Shown: positions 13,201 through 24,023 of the stretch, piece by piece
How the letters are laid out: each line of letters starts with the position of its first letter
Numbering within the stretch: position 1 is the stretch's first letter
From: Polytrichum commune
Lineage: Eukaryota > Streptophyta > Polytrichopsida > Polytrichales > Polytrichaceae
Assembly (NCBI GenBank): GCA_950295325.1
Contig: OX485804.1
Coordinates: 39,358,429 to 39,422,428, forward strand
Reading direction: 5' to 3'
Length of the DNA stretch: 64,000 nt
Translations under genes and position numbers: made by a program
Notes under the pieces: generated by a model
Told to the model about the DNA's origin: nothing
Seen by the model: the letters and a program-made list of their open reading frames with translations, nothing else
Databases searched by the model: none

Positions 13201-16200
13201 GAGGACGGAAAATGGTGGTTGAAATTCATGAGTAACATCTTTGAGTAATAATCATCTCTGATTGTCAAACAAACAAATCAACTAACTAGTCAATGTCAAC
13301 TACAATGTCTTTTGTACAAAAAATGTCAGCCAGTTCAGAGAGCTGTTGATTATATGAACAATTAGTATTGATTCGGTTGGCATACATTGTTAATGTCTGA
13401 GATCCTAGTGAAGAAGTGCTTGACTGTATTTGCTAACAAATTGCAACACGGAAACTTGCAGTTTAAAATCTGGTTCGATGAAGCTGTGAGCCAGGGATTA
13501 TCAGAACCAAATGCCATGACCTTGGCCACTGCAAGTAAAGATGGGCAACCGTAAGTGATTGAATGTATACAGTGTAAATTTTCAATTTTTGCTTTTTCCA
13601 GTCATCCTGTATGTTTGGTGTGGAAGTCTAAAACTGTGACATGCAAAAGTGGGAATTTATTTCTCTCTGCTCATCTGTTGGATATTTTATCTGTTGGATA
13701 TATCTTTGCAAAAACAGATCAGCGAGGATGGTTTTACTCAAAGGCTATGATGAACGTGGCTTTGTCTGGTACGTAAGCTTCTTCATGTTAGTTCACCTAA
13801 TCACCTTTCTCATAGTATCAACTAATTTTCATGTTCTGATAGTATTGACCTACATTAATCTACGTTCATGATAAATCATGTGGCTCACGATTATAAACAT
13901 AGGTGGTAAAAAGCGGCCATGATTAGAAAATATTAGTCTTACATTCATCATTGTGGGCCAATGATGAATGTGACCGGCACTAAATCAGATATATAGTGTA
14001 CCTGTAATTATGATTCCAAACGTATGGTTTTTTTTTGGCAGGTACACAAATTACAATAGTCGTAAGGCAGCTGATCTAGAGAGCAATCCTAGAGCGTCTT
14101 TGGTCTTCTTCTGGGAGCCTCTTCATCGTTCAGTATGTTCCTTATTGCTCTATTTGCCTGAACTGGAGACTCTTCAGAACTATTTAATTTATTATGTATA
14201 TTCTCAATTTACTTTACATTAATTTTACTGTTTGATGCAAATTGGGGGCCACAATCTTAATTTGGCAGGTGCGAATTGAGGGCCATGTTGAAAAGGTGTC
14301 GCATGAGGAATCAGAGGCTTACTTCCACAGTCGACCGAGAGGAAGCCAAATTGGGGCTCTCGTCAGTGCACAGGTCACACATCAATATATCTCTTTTAGC
14401 ATGCTTTAAGCATGGACAAAAAAATTGTGTCCTCACTTTCATTCATATGTTTGTTGCAAGCGCTTGTGTGCTATATGGCTGTAGCTCTTGAGAGCTCAAA
14501 AAGTGGATGAAAGAAGAAAGGAGACTTTCTATTGCACTTTGGATCTTTTGAGGATTATGTGCTTTGAGTCATGTGTAAGTGTTGGTGAAAATGCTTATTT
14601 TGGATATTAAATCAATAAAACAATGATGAGTATTTCAACAGAGGGTCTAGAAAGCCTGTTAGGAGGATTAAGAGTTTCTTCTTTTCCAACTTAACATGAC
14701 TCTACCAGTGTTGGTCTGGTATCGTCTTTTTTTTATACCATTTGGGTATATATAATGAGGATTTTTTTCTGATACCAATACAGTATGGGTGTTTTTGTTT
14801 TCACTACCATTCAGGTCTATATACCATGCAAGATCCTTTGCAAAATCTTTGCAAAACCTTTGCAAAATCGTCCTAGTATCAATATGGTTTAGAATGGTAT
14901 TGAGCCAGAAAAGAACTCGGGTATACAAACATTCTCTCACCTACCCAAACATACCCACCAAACATCAGTATTTGACTGGTATCACCATTTTGATACCCAT
15001 GGTTAGGTTCTTTGATAACACTATTGATGCTAATTATCTGTGCCATTGCATTCACCTGTATACCAGTCAAACACTGTGACTATACTTTATTTGGTCCTCA
15101 GAAAACTTGGACACATATTGGATACGTGTTTGAAAAGCATGTGCTTAACCCAGTTGTGTGCCTATCTGTTTTGCCTGAAAATCAGAGCTCTGTAATACCG
15201 GGACGACATGTGTTGGACAAGGCAAACAAAGAACTCAATGCAAAATATGCTGATGGGTAACTAGCCTTTTTACTCCTTGATTACTATGAAGCCTCATTGT
15301 AATGGCATCATATGTCACTTATGCTATTTGTACTATTGGGTCCAATAAGTCTTTCAACAAGAGAAATGTCCTTCTTGCTATGAAATTGGCCGCAACTAGA
15401 AGTCCTAGCCAAGTTATTACCAGTAACATCATCTAGTCATTTGATCAAAACTTGGTGTACATGTTTTAATTTGAAGAACATGTCCTTGGTTGTATGTATC
15501 TATATCCAAAACTATTCTCTGGTGTCTATGCTTCCAGAGGAAATATTATCATGAAGACCCAATATAATGTGTAAAAATAACTTCTTAAACTCATGAATAA
15601 TGTCGTTATAATTACATGATTTTCTCATTTTCCTCGAATATGTGCCACACTATCTTACTATGAAGCAGATAGCTACACAAGAATAATGCATAACTCATGA
15701 TAATCACAATATGCATCACTAGGTATAGGTTTCAAGTAATAAGTGTATCATACACCATCCTTTGGAAAATGTGCCACTTGCATTGATTCTAAGGTTGATT
15801 GTGGTGGGGTCCGCAGGAGTTTTATACCCTTGCCTTCTATTTGGGGAGGCTACCGGTTGCATCCGGAGGTGATCGAATTTTGGCAAGGACGGGAGTCACG
15901 TCTTCATGATAGGTTCGTCATGATGCTCCTTTATTTGCCCAGGTGGTTTTTGCAAGGATTACTACAATGGAAAAAGGTCCAATTCACACGACATCCTGTA
16001 AGGTGTATGGGTCTTCTAGTGATTACTTTTTCCTGACCACTTATCTAGGATATTGATAGAGTTATCCTGAAGTCTCTCAAAAACTCATGTTTTGGTAGGG
16101 AGTTTGGCCCCACTTTTGACAAGTGTTCATGTGGGGTCGAAACCCCTAATTTTGGTGAAGGGAGGCGTCTGACTTTGGCCAATAGACAGCCATATAAAAA

Positions 16201-16676
16201 TGAACTCCTTATTGAACTTTCGAGAGCATCGTTGTAGGTGCCTTTAAAAGTTTCCCATGAAATTTATTTTATATAGCTGGATGTGGGCCAAAGCCAAATG
16301 CCTCCCCTTCATCCACCGACACCACTTGAACACTCGTTGAACATTATTAAATGTCAAAAGTGAGGAAAAACTCTCGACCAATATGAGTTTTTGAGAAACT
16401 TGAAGGATAACTCTAATGAACCTCAAACAGTCAACAGATTTTGAGAATGTAGTCCAATTTCTATTCAAAGCGCAACTATTTGGTGTCCCTTCTTAGATCC
16501 ATGCCTTTCACTTATCTAGGTGTCCAATTAAGATCCCAACAACCCAAATTAGGCTACACCCTCATGTATGGACGGACTTACTCGCATGTGTGTTTAAATA
16601 TTGCAGGTTGCAGTATAGAAGGGTTGAGAATGATGGCACACATCAAGCATGGATTATGGAACGGTTATCACCATGA
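7241..16676 (+). CDS. PDX3: PDX3: NAD(P)H-hydrate epimerase / pyridoxamine 5'-phosphate oxidase, 15 exons
   Basis: This is the bifunctional enzyme of the vitamin B6 salvage pathway. Its N-terminal YjeF_N domain epimerises damaged NAD(P)H hydrate, and its C-terminal FMN domain oxidises PNP/PMP to pyridoxal 5'-phosphate. Exons: 7241-7330, 8625-8770, 9197-9335, 9620-9658, 10080-10247, 10946-11051, 11787-11953, 12636-12878, 13462-13550, 13718-13768, 14042-14132, 14269-14373, 15186-15256, 15817-15912, 16607-16676. All junctions are GT-AG and phase-consistent, giving 556 residues against about 530 in Arabidopsis. Seen: a Ser/Arg-rich N-terminus like an organellar transit peptide (1-78); [14 protein letters not shown] (118-131); GPGNNGGDG (153-161); DIPSG (263-267); the oxidase part with RMVLLKG (about 399-405), [10 protein letters not shown] (464-473) and [12 protein letters not shown] (523-534); C-terminus WIMERLSP. 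Exon 2 is the least certain: it restores phase, but its acceptor could be 8624 or 8630. Plastid or mitochondrial location is inferred from the family. Confidence 0.95.
7450..8550 (+). repeat. Degenerate tandem repeats in PDX3 intron 1
   Basis: About six diverged units of roughly 120-290 bp. Each starts near a phrase like CATTGACTGGCAAGTACTGG (about 7474, 7685, 7863, 7982, 8275, 8438) and contains a phrase like TTAATGCAGAGAGATGGGA. They also share TTTGGTGT(T/G)GTGAAG and CCAGCTTGGGTTT. The array fills most of the 5' part of the intron up to exon 2. No coding function is apparent. Confidence 0.75.
10255..10610 (+). mobile_element. Long-inverted-repeat family G, single arm in PDX3 intron 5
   Basis: It is collinear with the left arm of the 23,284-23,921 inverted repeat: CCACTTCTCCTAGGATATGA, a CCAAATATAGGCC segment, AGGTCCCCCC, AGTCCAATCTC, then TTGGTGTCAATTCTTGGAGC. 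Only one arm is clear here. Confidence 0.65.
11159..11671. mobile_element. PIF/Harbinger-like MITE in PDX3 intron 6
   Basis: The left end (GGGCACTTTACACTAGCGCT ... GGGCTTGTGACCA) and the inverted right end (GGACCACTTTATACTATGGC ... GGGCCATGACAAC) pair imperfectly. It is about 510 bp, the same size and end structure as 53,717-54,230. The inner phrase CTCTCATTGGTGGAAAA also occurs inverted in the copy near 54,800. Confidence 0.6.
12905..13115. mobile_element. MITE family B fragment in PDX3 intron 8
   Basis: AGGTGCCTTCAAAAGTTT, GCCAAAGTCAAACGCCTC, CGACACCAC and AATGTCAAAAGTGA are shared in order with 16,235-16,413. The left terminal repeat is missing and the right end is diverged (AAGGATATCTCTA). 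Confidence 0.55.
14706..15078. mobile_element. MITE family D in PDX3 intron 12
   Basis: The ends CAGTGTTGGTCTGGTAT and (inverted) CAGTGTTTGACTGGTAT pair. The interior is rich in GGTAT/ATACC words and in ACCATGCAAG, TATCAATATGG and ATACCCACCAAA. Relatives lie at 27,336-27,475, 27,935-28,015 (inverted), 31,290-31,670 and 58,030-58,447. There is a local triplication of TTTGCAAAA(T/C)C at 14,835-14,870. Confidence 0.65.
15985..16550. mobile_element. Family G fragment split by a family B MITE, PDX3 intron 14
   Basis: Bases 15,985-16,056 (GATTACTTTTTCCTGACCAC, TAGGATAT) match the outer arm of family G. Bases 16,445-16,545 (AGTCCAATTTC, TTGGTGTCC, TTAGATCC, TAGGTGTCCAATT) match the inner arm. The family B element at 16,059-16,413 lies between them, which fits nested insertion. 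Confidence 0.5.
16059..16413. mobile_element. MITE family B, complete
   Basis: It is 355 bp, bounded by GAGTTATCCT... and its inverse ...AGGATAACTC, with TA on both sides. The terminal repeats extend for about 30 bases (AGTCTCTCAAAAACTCAT / ATGAGTTTTTGAGAAACT). A TA duplication with GAGTTATCC ends points to Tc1/Mariner-like mobilisation (inference). Other copies: 26,444-26,786 and a fragment at 12,905-13,115. Confidence 0.75.
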
Positions 16677-16905
16677 ACCCAATCCTGATGTAGCTTGTAA
16701 TTCATCACACAATCATATGTGGCACACATCGACGATGGCCTTCAATTTTGGATCACATCATTCAGTTGAGGAATAATTGACACCTTGACTGGTTGAGGAA
16801 TGTAGGTCAACATGTCAATAGTGATACCATCATGTCAAATGTTATCTAGTATATGGTGTTTGTACTAAGAATGGGGAATTGTATGCTGTAAGGTCCTACA
16901 CAAAA

Positions 16906-16911
16906 AATAAA
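16906..16911 (+). terminator. Candidate poly(A) signal of PDX3
   Basis: AATAAA lies 230 bp after the PDX3 stop codon. It is a plausible near-upstream element but not proven. Confidence 0.35.
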
Positions 16912-17646
16912 ATATCAATATTGTGAACCAACCTCTTCTTAAGGTACGTAGGATCAGTGTAACCTATGCTTGCACAGGCACCTATAGTTGCGCAAGCTGA
17001 CCACAAACTTGTGTTGCATTAGCAGAGCTACGATGAAGAATCAACAAAGATCGAGTTGAAAATTGAATTTCCTCTTATTTAGTCATGGTTATTGGAATTG
17101 CATATTTGTTGATTTCTTAACTGAAGACATCATAAGTCCTTCCAATTGTGTTGACTATCGAGTGTGGAGTGGTTAGTTGTAGTCCAATCTCTTCTTCTTC
17201 TTCTTTTTTTAAATTTAATTTGTTAAATTTAAATAATAAAAAATTAAAAAATTAAAAAATCTTAGTGAACCATGCACCAATCGAATAACACCCGCATACC
17301 TTACACAAGCGTGGCAGGAATTTAAACTTTTGAGTCAAGGTGAGATTTACACCATGAGAGTATCCAAGAAGGGGAGTGAAATGGCGATGGTGATGGTACT
17401 AGGGTTTTGAGTCATCTAAGTCATTGAAGTGATGGTGATCTCTTGCTAGGGAGGATTTTCACATAAGAGTGAGGGATCTAGCAAAGGTGAATTGGAATGC
17501 TCATTAAAAGTGAAATGAAAGTCGAGTAAGAGCAGGAACCTTTAAGAGGCAAGCACGAGAAGATCTTAAGATGTGCCTATAACGTCTCAAGTGGAATTAG
17601 TCATTTTGAAAGAGTTTCTCACTATTGCCTTCAACATATCATACAA
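16912..17646. other. Intergenic, nothing recognised
   Basis: AT-rich sequence with short A/T and CTT runs near 17,188-17,260. No gene or paired ends were seen. Confidence 0.5.
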
Positions 17647-18026
17647 CTACACTAAATATATCATATTTAGTATCACCAATTCTAATTGTCTTGCTAAATA
17701 GTAATTGTAAACCGCCATATAGTGTCACCAACACTAAATGTTAAACTGAAATTATTTATCACTCTTTGTAATTTTTTTGGGGGATTATAGATTTACAATG
17801 TTGCAATTATTATCAATCACCAAGTGAGTTTTCATCCAAATTTCAATCATCCATGACAATACTTCATCACAAGTTGCTGACAAGAGAAGGTAGGGTTTTG
17901 GCCAATGAATTAACTCATCCACCATCCATGACAATATTTGTTCACTTATTCATAAGAAGTGTCATCCCAAAAGTTACCGTAGTGACATCAAATACCATAT
18001 GACACTAAACATCATATTTGGTGTAG
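17647..18026. mobile_element. MITE family A copy
   Basis: It is about 380 bp and begins CTACACTAAATATATCATAT. Its right end, read inverted, begins CTACACCAAATATGATGTTT. The interior is collinear with 24,404-24,781: CACCAATTCTAAT, ATAGTGTCACCAACACTAA, CAAGTTGCTGACAA, AGAAGGTAGGGTTTTGG, TTCATAAGAAGTGTCATCC. Confidence 0.75.
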
Positions 18027-18389
18027 CTAATTCTGAATGAGCACATTTCTCTTCCCTATTCTGGAAGGACTAAACCCCTGAATGTGAAGAGGAATATTCT
18101 CCATGTGAAATTTCTTGAGTTGCCCGTATATTCATCAGAAACAAATTTAGGAGAGTATACTAAGTTAGCGGATTTGTTGAAGCATTCTTTTAAGTAGTTT
18201 TCTGGAGTTTTCAGATGCAAATGGCTGTACAAATTTTATTCCAAAATGGTAGTAGAAAGCTAAATTTATCTGCAAAGTCTAAGAGTTAACAGAAATATCG
18301 ATTCTAAATCAATCACTAAAAAGAAATTGGATTGACACTGCCAGAAAATCTTCATCTGCAATCAAATGTTGTCCATTAGAGGTTCGCCG

Positions 18390-18660
18390 TCAAACAATGA
18401 ACACGAGCAGTGCGCACAGATCAATCACAAACTCCAAGTCGAGATTGAGTTTGAAGAAGTTTCAGAAACTTTGAAAGCCTTAAAATCTAAGGGACTGAAC
18501 TTCGTAAGCACGGCTCCAAAAGGAGGCAAAATGCTTCGTTTGTGAGAAGAAAACCCAGTTAGCCATGGATTGTCCCAAGCACCAAGGACCTAAGGATCCC
18601 AAGGGCAAAGGCAAGGAGAAGAAGTTTCTAGAACCCCATTAGTTGAGGAGTGAGCAACTT
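18390..18660 (+). pseudogene. Gag-like zinc-knuckle fossil
   Basis: A short stretch encodes a Cys-rich segment (KCFVCEKK ... MDCPKH) followed by a Lys/Gly/Pro-rich tail, resembling the nucleocapsid zinc knuckle of plant LTR-retrotransposon Gag. It is a small, broken remnant. No LTRs, protease or other parts are visible nearby, so the family (Ty3/Gypsy or Ty1/Copia) and age are undetermined. Confidence 0.4.
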
Positions 18661-20230
18661 GTTATCCTAGAGTTAGGAAATTTTGTGAAGAACCATCTCC
18701 TTGTGGGTCCATTGTTACTTGTTCCCATATTCTCGAATTGAGTCATGTGATAAATTTGTCAATCTTATCATCTACACTCAATGCTAATGTATACATTCTA
18801 AAATTCATTAAGGTAGAAATACCATAACCCGTTAACCACCCTCTAGCCGTGCACTAGACAAAACCGTCATAATGGTGAAGTGCCATTTCTAAAACCGATC
18901 ATGGCTCAGCAGCAACTTCAATGTGTGTACAGTACTTAGTGTAGCCAATGGGAGTCAAGTGTTAATGTATTCATGCGGTAACTGATTTAGGCGATGTTCT
19001 GTATGGAAATGCGGATTACCGTGTTCGGTGTAGGGAGAATCTAGTGAACGAGTAGGGGTTTGGACAACTTCCCACTTTGAAAAATTGTAGCATTTTTGGT
19101 ATAGAGAAGAAAAATATGAAACAACTTGCATTCTTCATGAATCCTTCTCGTCTATCTTGGAAAATGATCTCACGATTGTCACACCAGATCTTCAATGCAA
19201 TCGAATCACCTTATTTTCATGGGTTATGGTATTTCTACCTTCGCATAATTCTGATTTCTACTGTAACCTATGGATTGTATTCATGATTCACGTTACTCAA
19301 TGCGTGAATCTTAAAGTGCCTATATTGCATCCATGATTTGCTTCTTTTTTACCTCTAGATATGCAGAATTGCCTTGCCGAGTGTGGCCAATGTTAGGATC
19401 CAAGCAGGTCCAAGCTACTTGGACCCATCGGTCCAACGCAAGTATCTTTCCATGGAAAAATATTTGACTTGCCAGTCTCCTTGAATCTCTCTGGCTCAAT
19501 GTAATTAACTTAGAGCACAATGGCTTGAGCCTAGGAGGAGAGAACTCTCAACTAGACTAGTGGAGAGAGTGTCGCTTTGCAGCTCATCGTCGAATTTTGA
19601 AATCGGTTTTCTAAGCAATTGAGACTCTTAAGAATGATTAATCTCTCTTGTTTGTGGACCTCATGATTGTCAAGTTATTCTTCTCAAATCTCAATGACAG
19701 TAAAAGAAAAGAAAAGAAAAGAAAAGAACAACTTACAAGAAAGACAGAAAAATGTTGAGATGCCCAAGAGAAGACAAAAATATGACAATTTGCCCATGCA
19801 ACCAAAAAAAATTTCACTTGCTACCCGAATAAGATTTTGTCTATTGGCCACACGTACTAGGCCGACAAAGCCTATTGGGCAGCCAACAATGCTTAAGTCA
19901 CCTACATCTCCCATTCATCTCAAGCTCAGTTTAAAGCAATAGATATGAAACCCCAACATATGTACATAAAGGGGGGGGATGTTTTTATCCTTGTAAAAAC
20001 CCTCATCATTTGAGAACGAAGATGAGGAATGAAAATAACTTTAATACCAATGTAACGCAAGCAAAGAAACTTTCAAACAAAGACTAAAAAGTCGTAAGAA
20101 CTAATAGCAAGAAATTGTATTGTTATATAGCTCTAAAGCTCAAGAAAATTGAAAACAAAAAGAGCATGAGCCACTCCTCCTTGGAATTTGAGCCAGCCTT
20201 TGTACCTCTCTCTTTAAGAAGTATAGTTTG
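18661..20230. other. Intergenic with (AAAAG)n microsatellite
   Basis: No gene was recognised. An AAAAG pentanucleotide repeat of about five units lies at 19,701-19,728. Open frames here are short and without motifs. Confidence 0.5.
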
Positions 20231-20521
20231 CTCTCGGGGGGTTCACTGGCGAAAAATCATAGAACAACGTGTGATAAAAAATAGGGTCTAATATATTCAT
20301 TGTAGATAAATTTTGTAAAAAACTTACATATAATATAGGGGGTTTTAAAATAGTGAAAAAGGATTACATGTAAAATACCATCACATGTAAAATACCATCA
20401 CACCTTTATTTTGAAAAATACCATACCTTATAATCTTTTCTGCAAGGTAAATAGCCCCCCAATAAATAGGTCCCGAACGCATGTGTATGCAAAATATAAG
20501 AGGGGTTGAACCCCCCGAGAG
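20231..20521. mobile_element. Small TIR element (CTCTCGGGGGGTTCA ends)
   Basis: It is 291 bp, bounded by the 15-base word CTCTCGGGGGGTTCA and its exact inverse. The interior is AT-rich and includes a near-exact tandem copy of ACATGTAAAATACCATCAC (about 20,365-20,403). No target duplication was fixed and no relative was seen in the window. Confidence 0.6.
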
Positions 20522-23283
20522 TTCGCTTAAGCAATAGCCATATTATTACCTTGAGTGTTACGCACAAGCCCCCTATGGTCCACCATTATGCCCTCCCTAC
20601 CCATGCCATGTCGCCACCGTCTCCATGTTAGACCCCAACCCCCACCCACCTTTCCACATTTGAATCCTTTATTTTTTTCTCACGTGTTTTTGGGACATGG
20701 GAGGGGGAGGAGGGAGGATTACTTGGCATATGGCCTTTTCCCTTTAGATTTTTAGGTTTTTGGTTTTTGGTTTTTTTTTAAGGCAAAAACAGTGGGGAAG
20801 GGTGGGATGATGGCCTCACCATCACAATTAGGCCTTCCTTTGTATATTGATGATTAAGGTTTGACATCCTAGTCCATGTCTCTAACACCTCCAATCAAGG
20901 CTTACAAAGCTCATGAAGGGTCAATAACTACCATCATTCCATTGGTGTTCAATTGCAAATAATATGAATATATATAACTCCTAAGCGTCATAGAATTTTG
21001 GCTTTAAATAGAATAGTCAATAATTGAAGCTCAATTCATGCAAAAGAGAAAACTTTCTCAACAAAGTCGCCAAGAAAAATCAAAGAACACATTCGTATTG
21101 TTGATATGCATGGAAGATTATAGATATATGTTTAGTAGTTTATGAGGTTTTGGTTTGAAAATGCATCAAGAATACACACTACATTAGTCTCACTCAATTT
21201 TTTGTGCATACACACAACATGAAGGGTGGCTATGCCCTCCAAGAATTGCTATGAAAAAACTCATTATTTAATTATTGTATAAGAGTATCGAGTCATTTTT
21301 ACCACAAACACATTGATTTTCCCAAGATTATCCAATTTGTCCCAGACCGAAATCTACCCTACAAGATTATCAGTTCTTGAGTTGTTGTGCAAACTTGGCC
21401 TAAAATAATACAATGTGTAATAGCCTTGATTTATTGGAGTTATTTTGCTTTAAGATTCCATTCATGTGTCTCTTAGACTTCAATGGTCACATCTATTATT
21501 CTCAACAATTTAGGGTTTATGGTTACTTTGAGTACAAGTTTACTTGCACAAGTCAATTTTAGTGCTGGAAACAATAACTTTTAACATAGAATGTTCTAAT
21601 CGATTTAGTAATAAGGTAGATGAGTTTGATTCAATTGGCCTCCTTAGGGTTAGTTTCCATGTGTAATCTACATTTTCACTAGAATTTGGTGGGCAAGCGG
21701 CCTACATGAAAACTCACCCTTAATTAGTCACCTATTTTTTGCTCCTAGTAATTCAATCACTCTAATTCAATAGGTGATTAACACATGTTGGTTTAACCAC
21801 CACCTTCACAATATTTGGGTTGGTCACCTTCCCAAAAATCAAACTACACCCACCATCCTTCATGATTAGGAGTACTATCCACCAAGCTATGACACGCTTG
21901 ATTTTTGTGGGCGAGGTGGACATATTAGGGGGCAACAACTTGACCAAATCAGGATGGGCCGTGTGACTATGAGGTGATGTCATCCACTTGCACAACATTG
22001 AACGATGGAAGAGTTCCCCCTTTAACACCAGATTGGGAAACAAAGATTTTTTGATTCCAAAGCCTAGATCAACACCTTTCTCGACTCCGATTTAAGCAAT
22101 GTCAAATTTTGTGGTCATATTTCTCAATTGCTGACATGTTCAAGCTTCTAATGCTTGAATTTATCGGCTGGAGGTGTCCACATTAACCTCATCTTCCTTA
22201 GAAGAATCATAGAAATATTTTAGGCAATCCCAAAACACCCCTCTATGGACTGTACTTTTGGACTCAAATTAATATCCAAGATTCAAGATTGAAGGTTTCT
22301 CAAATCAAGGGGAGTGCTTTCCTGAGGGAGGACCGCCAAGATTTCGGAGAAAAGTGGTGCCACATTAGTGCCAGTTCAATCTCCATACCTTGGACCCAGA
22401 TGCTAGTGTAACTACTTGGGTCCAAAATTTTGCTCTCAACTAACAGGGCCACTCACTCAATTTTGGATTTTATCTGGTCTTGGACCCTATAGTTTGCATG
22501 TTAGGAGTATAAACCACAAGCCACAAGAGAACACTGAGCAAGAATGCTGGTATCAGCAGAAATCAATTGAGAGTTTTCTCTGAGAAGTTTTTGGCCATGC
22601 ACCATAATTGCTGTTCTCTCAACTTGAGTCTATCAATCTAAGCAGTAAGTGGACGTAGCATCACCTACTCCTATGGGCGCACCATAAGCTTGGAGCACTT
22701 GGCCTAGAAGCTGCCACAATAACTTAGGACACACCTAATCATCTGCCAGCTCACATCATCACATCTCGAAAATACATCCAGATGGAAATTGAACCTCGCT
22801 CGGTTGGCAGCTCAATTGGATGACACACATGCATGATGTACCAAGGCTTCGCCACACAACAGGAGAAGATTGCTTCACTGATTCAACTGATCGATTGATG
22901 GGCAATTGATTCAACTTGAAGGCAATGTCTCTCGGTTGCTGATTGATTCAATCTGGTGATGTTGGGCTCAAAACTTCAATGAGATTTCTCTGCGTTCAGC
23001 GTCCTGTAGAACCAGACAAACTTGTAGAAAATCCCTCACTGTTTTTACGTTAATTGATTATTTGGCATAAAAGTAATTTTGTTACACCCCTTCAAAAGTC
23101 CTCCTTAAAGTCATGGAATACAAAGTTATGAGTATTCCCTCTGCTTAAAGGCCTGGTGGGGGACTAGAATCATCTGCAGTTGATATTGTTAAAAGTCCTA
23201 AACACATCAAGAGCATACTCTGGCTTCATTAAGCTCTTTGCTTGGTTCTGTCAGACATACAAGGCAAGTGGGCCCAAAGTAGA
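20522..23283. other. Intergenic, no gene recognised
   Basis: Open frames at 20,555-20,755 and 21,762-22,043 have no recognisable motifs. A phrase near 21,680-21,725 (GCGGCCTACATGAAAACTCA) recurs near 54,350-54,380, so part of this is dispersed repeat. Confidence 0.5.
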
Positions 23284-23921
23284 CACTTTCTTAGCTCTGC
23301 ACCCACTTCTCTTAGGATATGAAACGTGCAATCAGTGCAAGACAATTAGCAGATCCAAATGAAGGCCGCAACCATTTTCCTCACAATTTGTGGAGGTCAT
23401 ATGAATACTGTATTTGTCATGCAAGTGAAGGTTTTTGTTCTTAAATGCACATATAAGTCCCCCCAATTATGTTGACTCTTGAACATAGAATGGTTAATAA
23501 ATTCTATGCACATAGTCCAATCTTCTTGGTGTTAGTTCTTAGATCCACACCTAACCACACGCCAATCAAGTATAGATGTCTGTTTAAAATGATCTCAATT
23601 GGACACCTATACTTGTGTGGTGTGCGGTTAAGTGTGGATCTAAGACCTCACACCAAAAAGACACTTGTATAAAAAGAGATTGGACTTCATGCTCAAAACT
23701 TTAACCATTATAAGCTCAATATTCAACAAAATTGGGGGGGGGGGCAGGGGGGGACCTATATGAGCAAAATAGATTCTACACTTTGACAATGAATGCAATA
23801 TTCATATGACCTCCACAAGTTACGAAGGAAGTGGACATGGCCTTGATTTGGATTTGCTGATCATCTCGCACTAATTGCGTGTCTCATATCCTACGAGAAG
23901 TGGGTACACTCCTAAAAAGTG
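23284..23921. repeat. Large inverted repeat, family G (two ~315-bp arms)
   Basis: The left arm (23,284 to about 23,602) and the reverse complement of the right arm (about 23,603-23,921) align almost throughout. Shared words include CCCACTTCTC(T/G)TAGGATATGA, TTTGTGGAGGTCATATGAAT / CTTGTGGAGGTCATATGAAT, a C-run and TTAGATCCACAC(C/T)TAACC. The spacer is almost nil. A G/C homopolymer run at 23,735-23,755 interrupts the right arm. Single arms occur at 10,255-10,610, 24,785-24,940, 47,700-47,890, 60,600-60,765, 62,990-63,180 and 63,305-63,480. It may be a foldback or long-TIR (Mutator-like) element; the class is inference. Confidence 0.85.
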
Positions 23922-24023
23922 TCCAATTACGACCTGCTTACTTTACAGCAGAACAAGATGGAATAGGTAAAAGCCAAAAAAGGTGTAAAAGAGTAACAGT
24001 ACCCAATGTTTCGGCATCTGCCA

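Noticed and set aside
22548-22570. TGGTATCAG as a tRNA-Met primer-binding site of an LTR element
   Set aside because: Match is too short and no LTR pair or internal coding region surrounds it.
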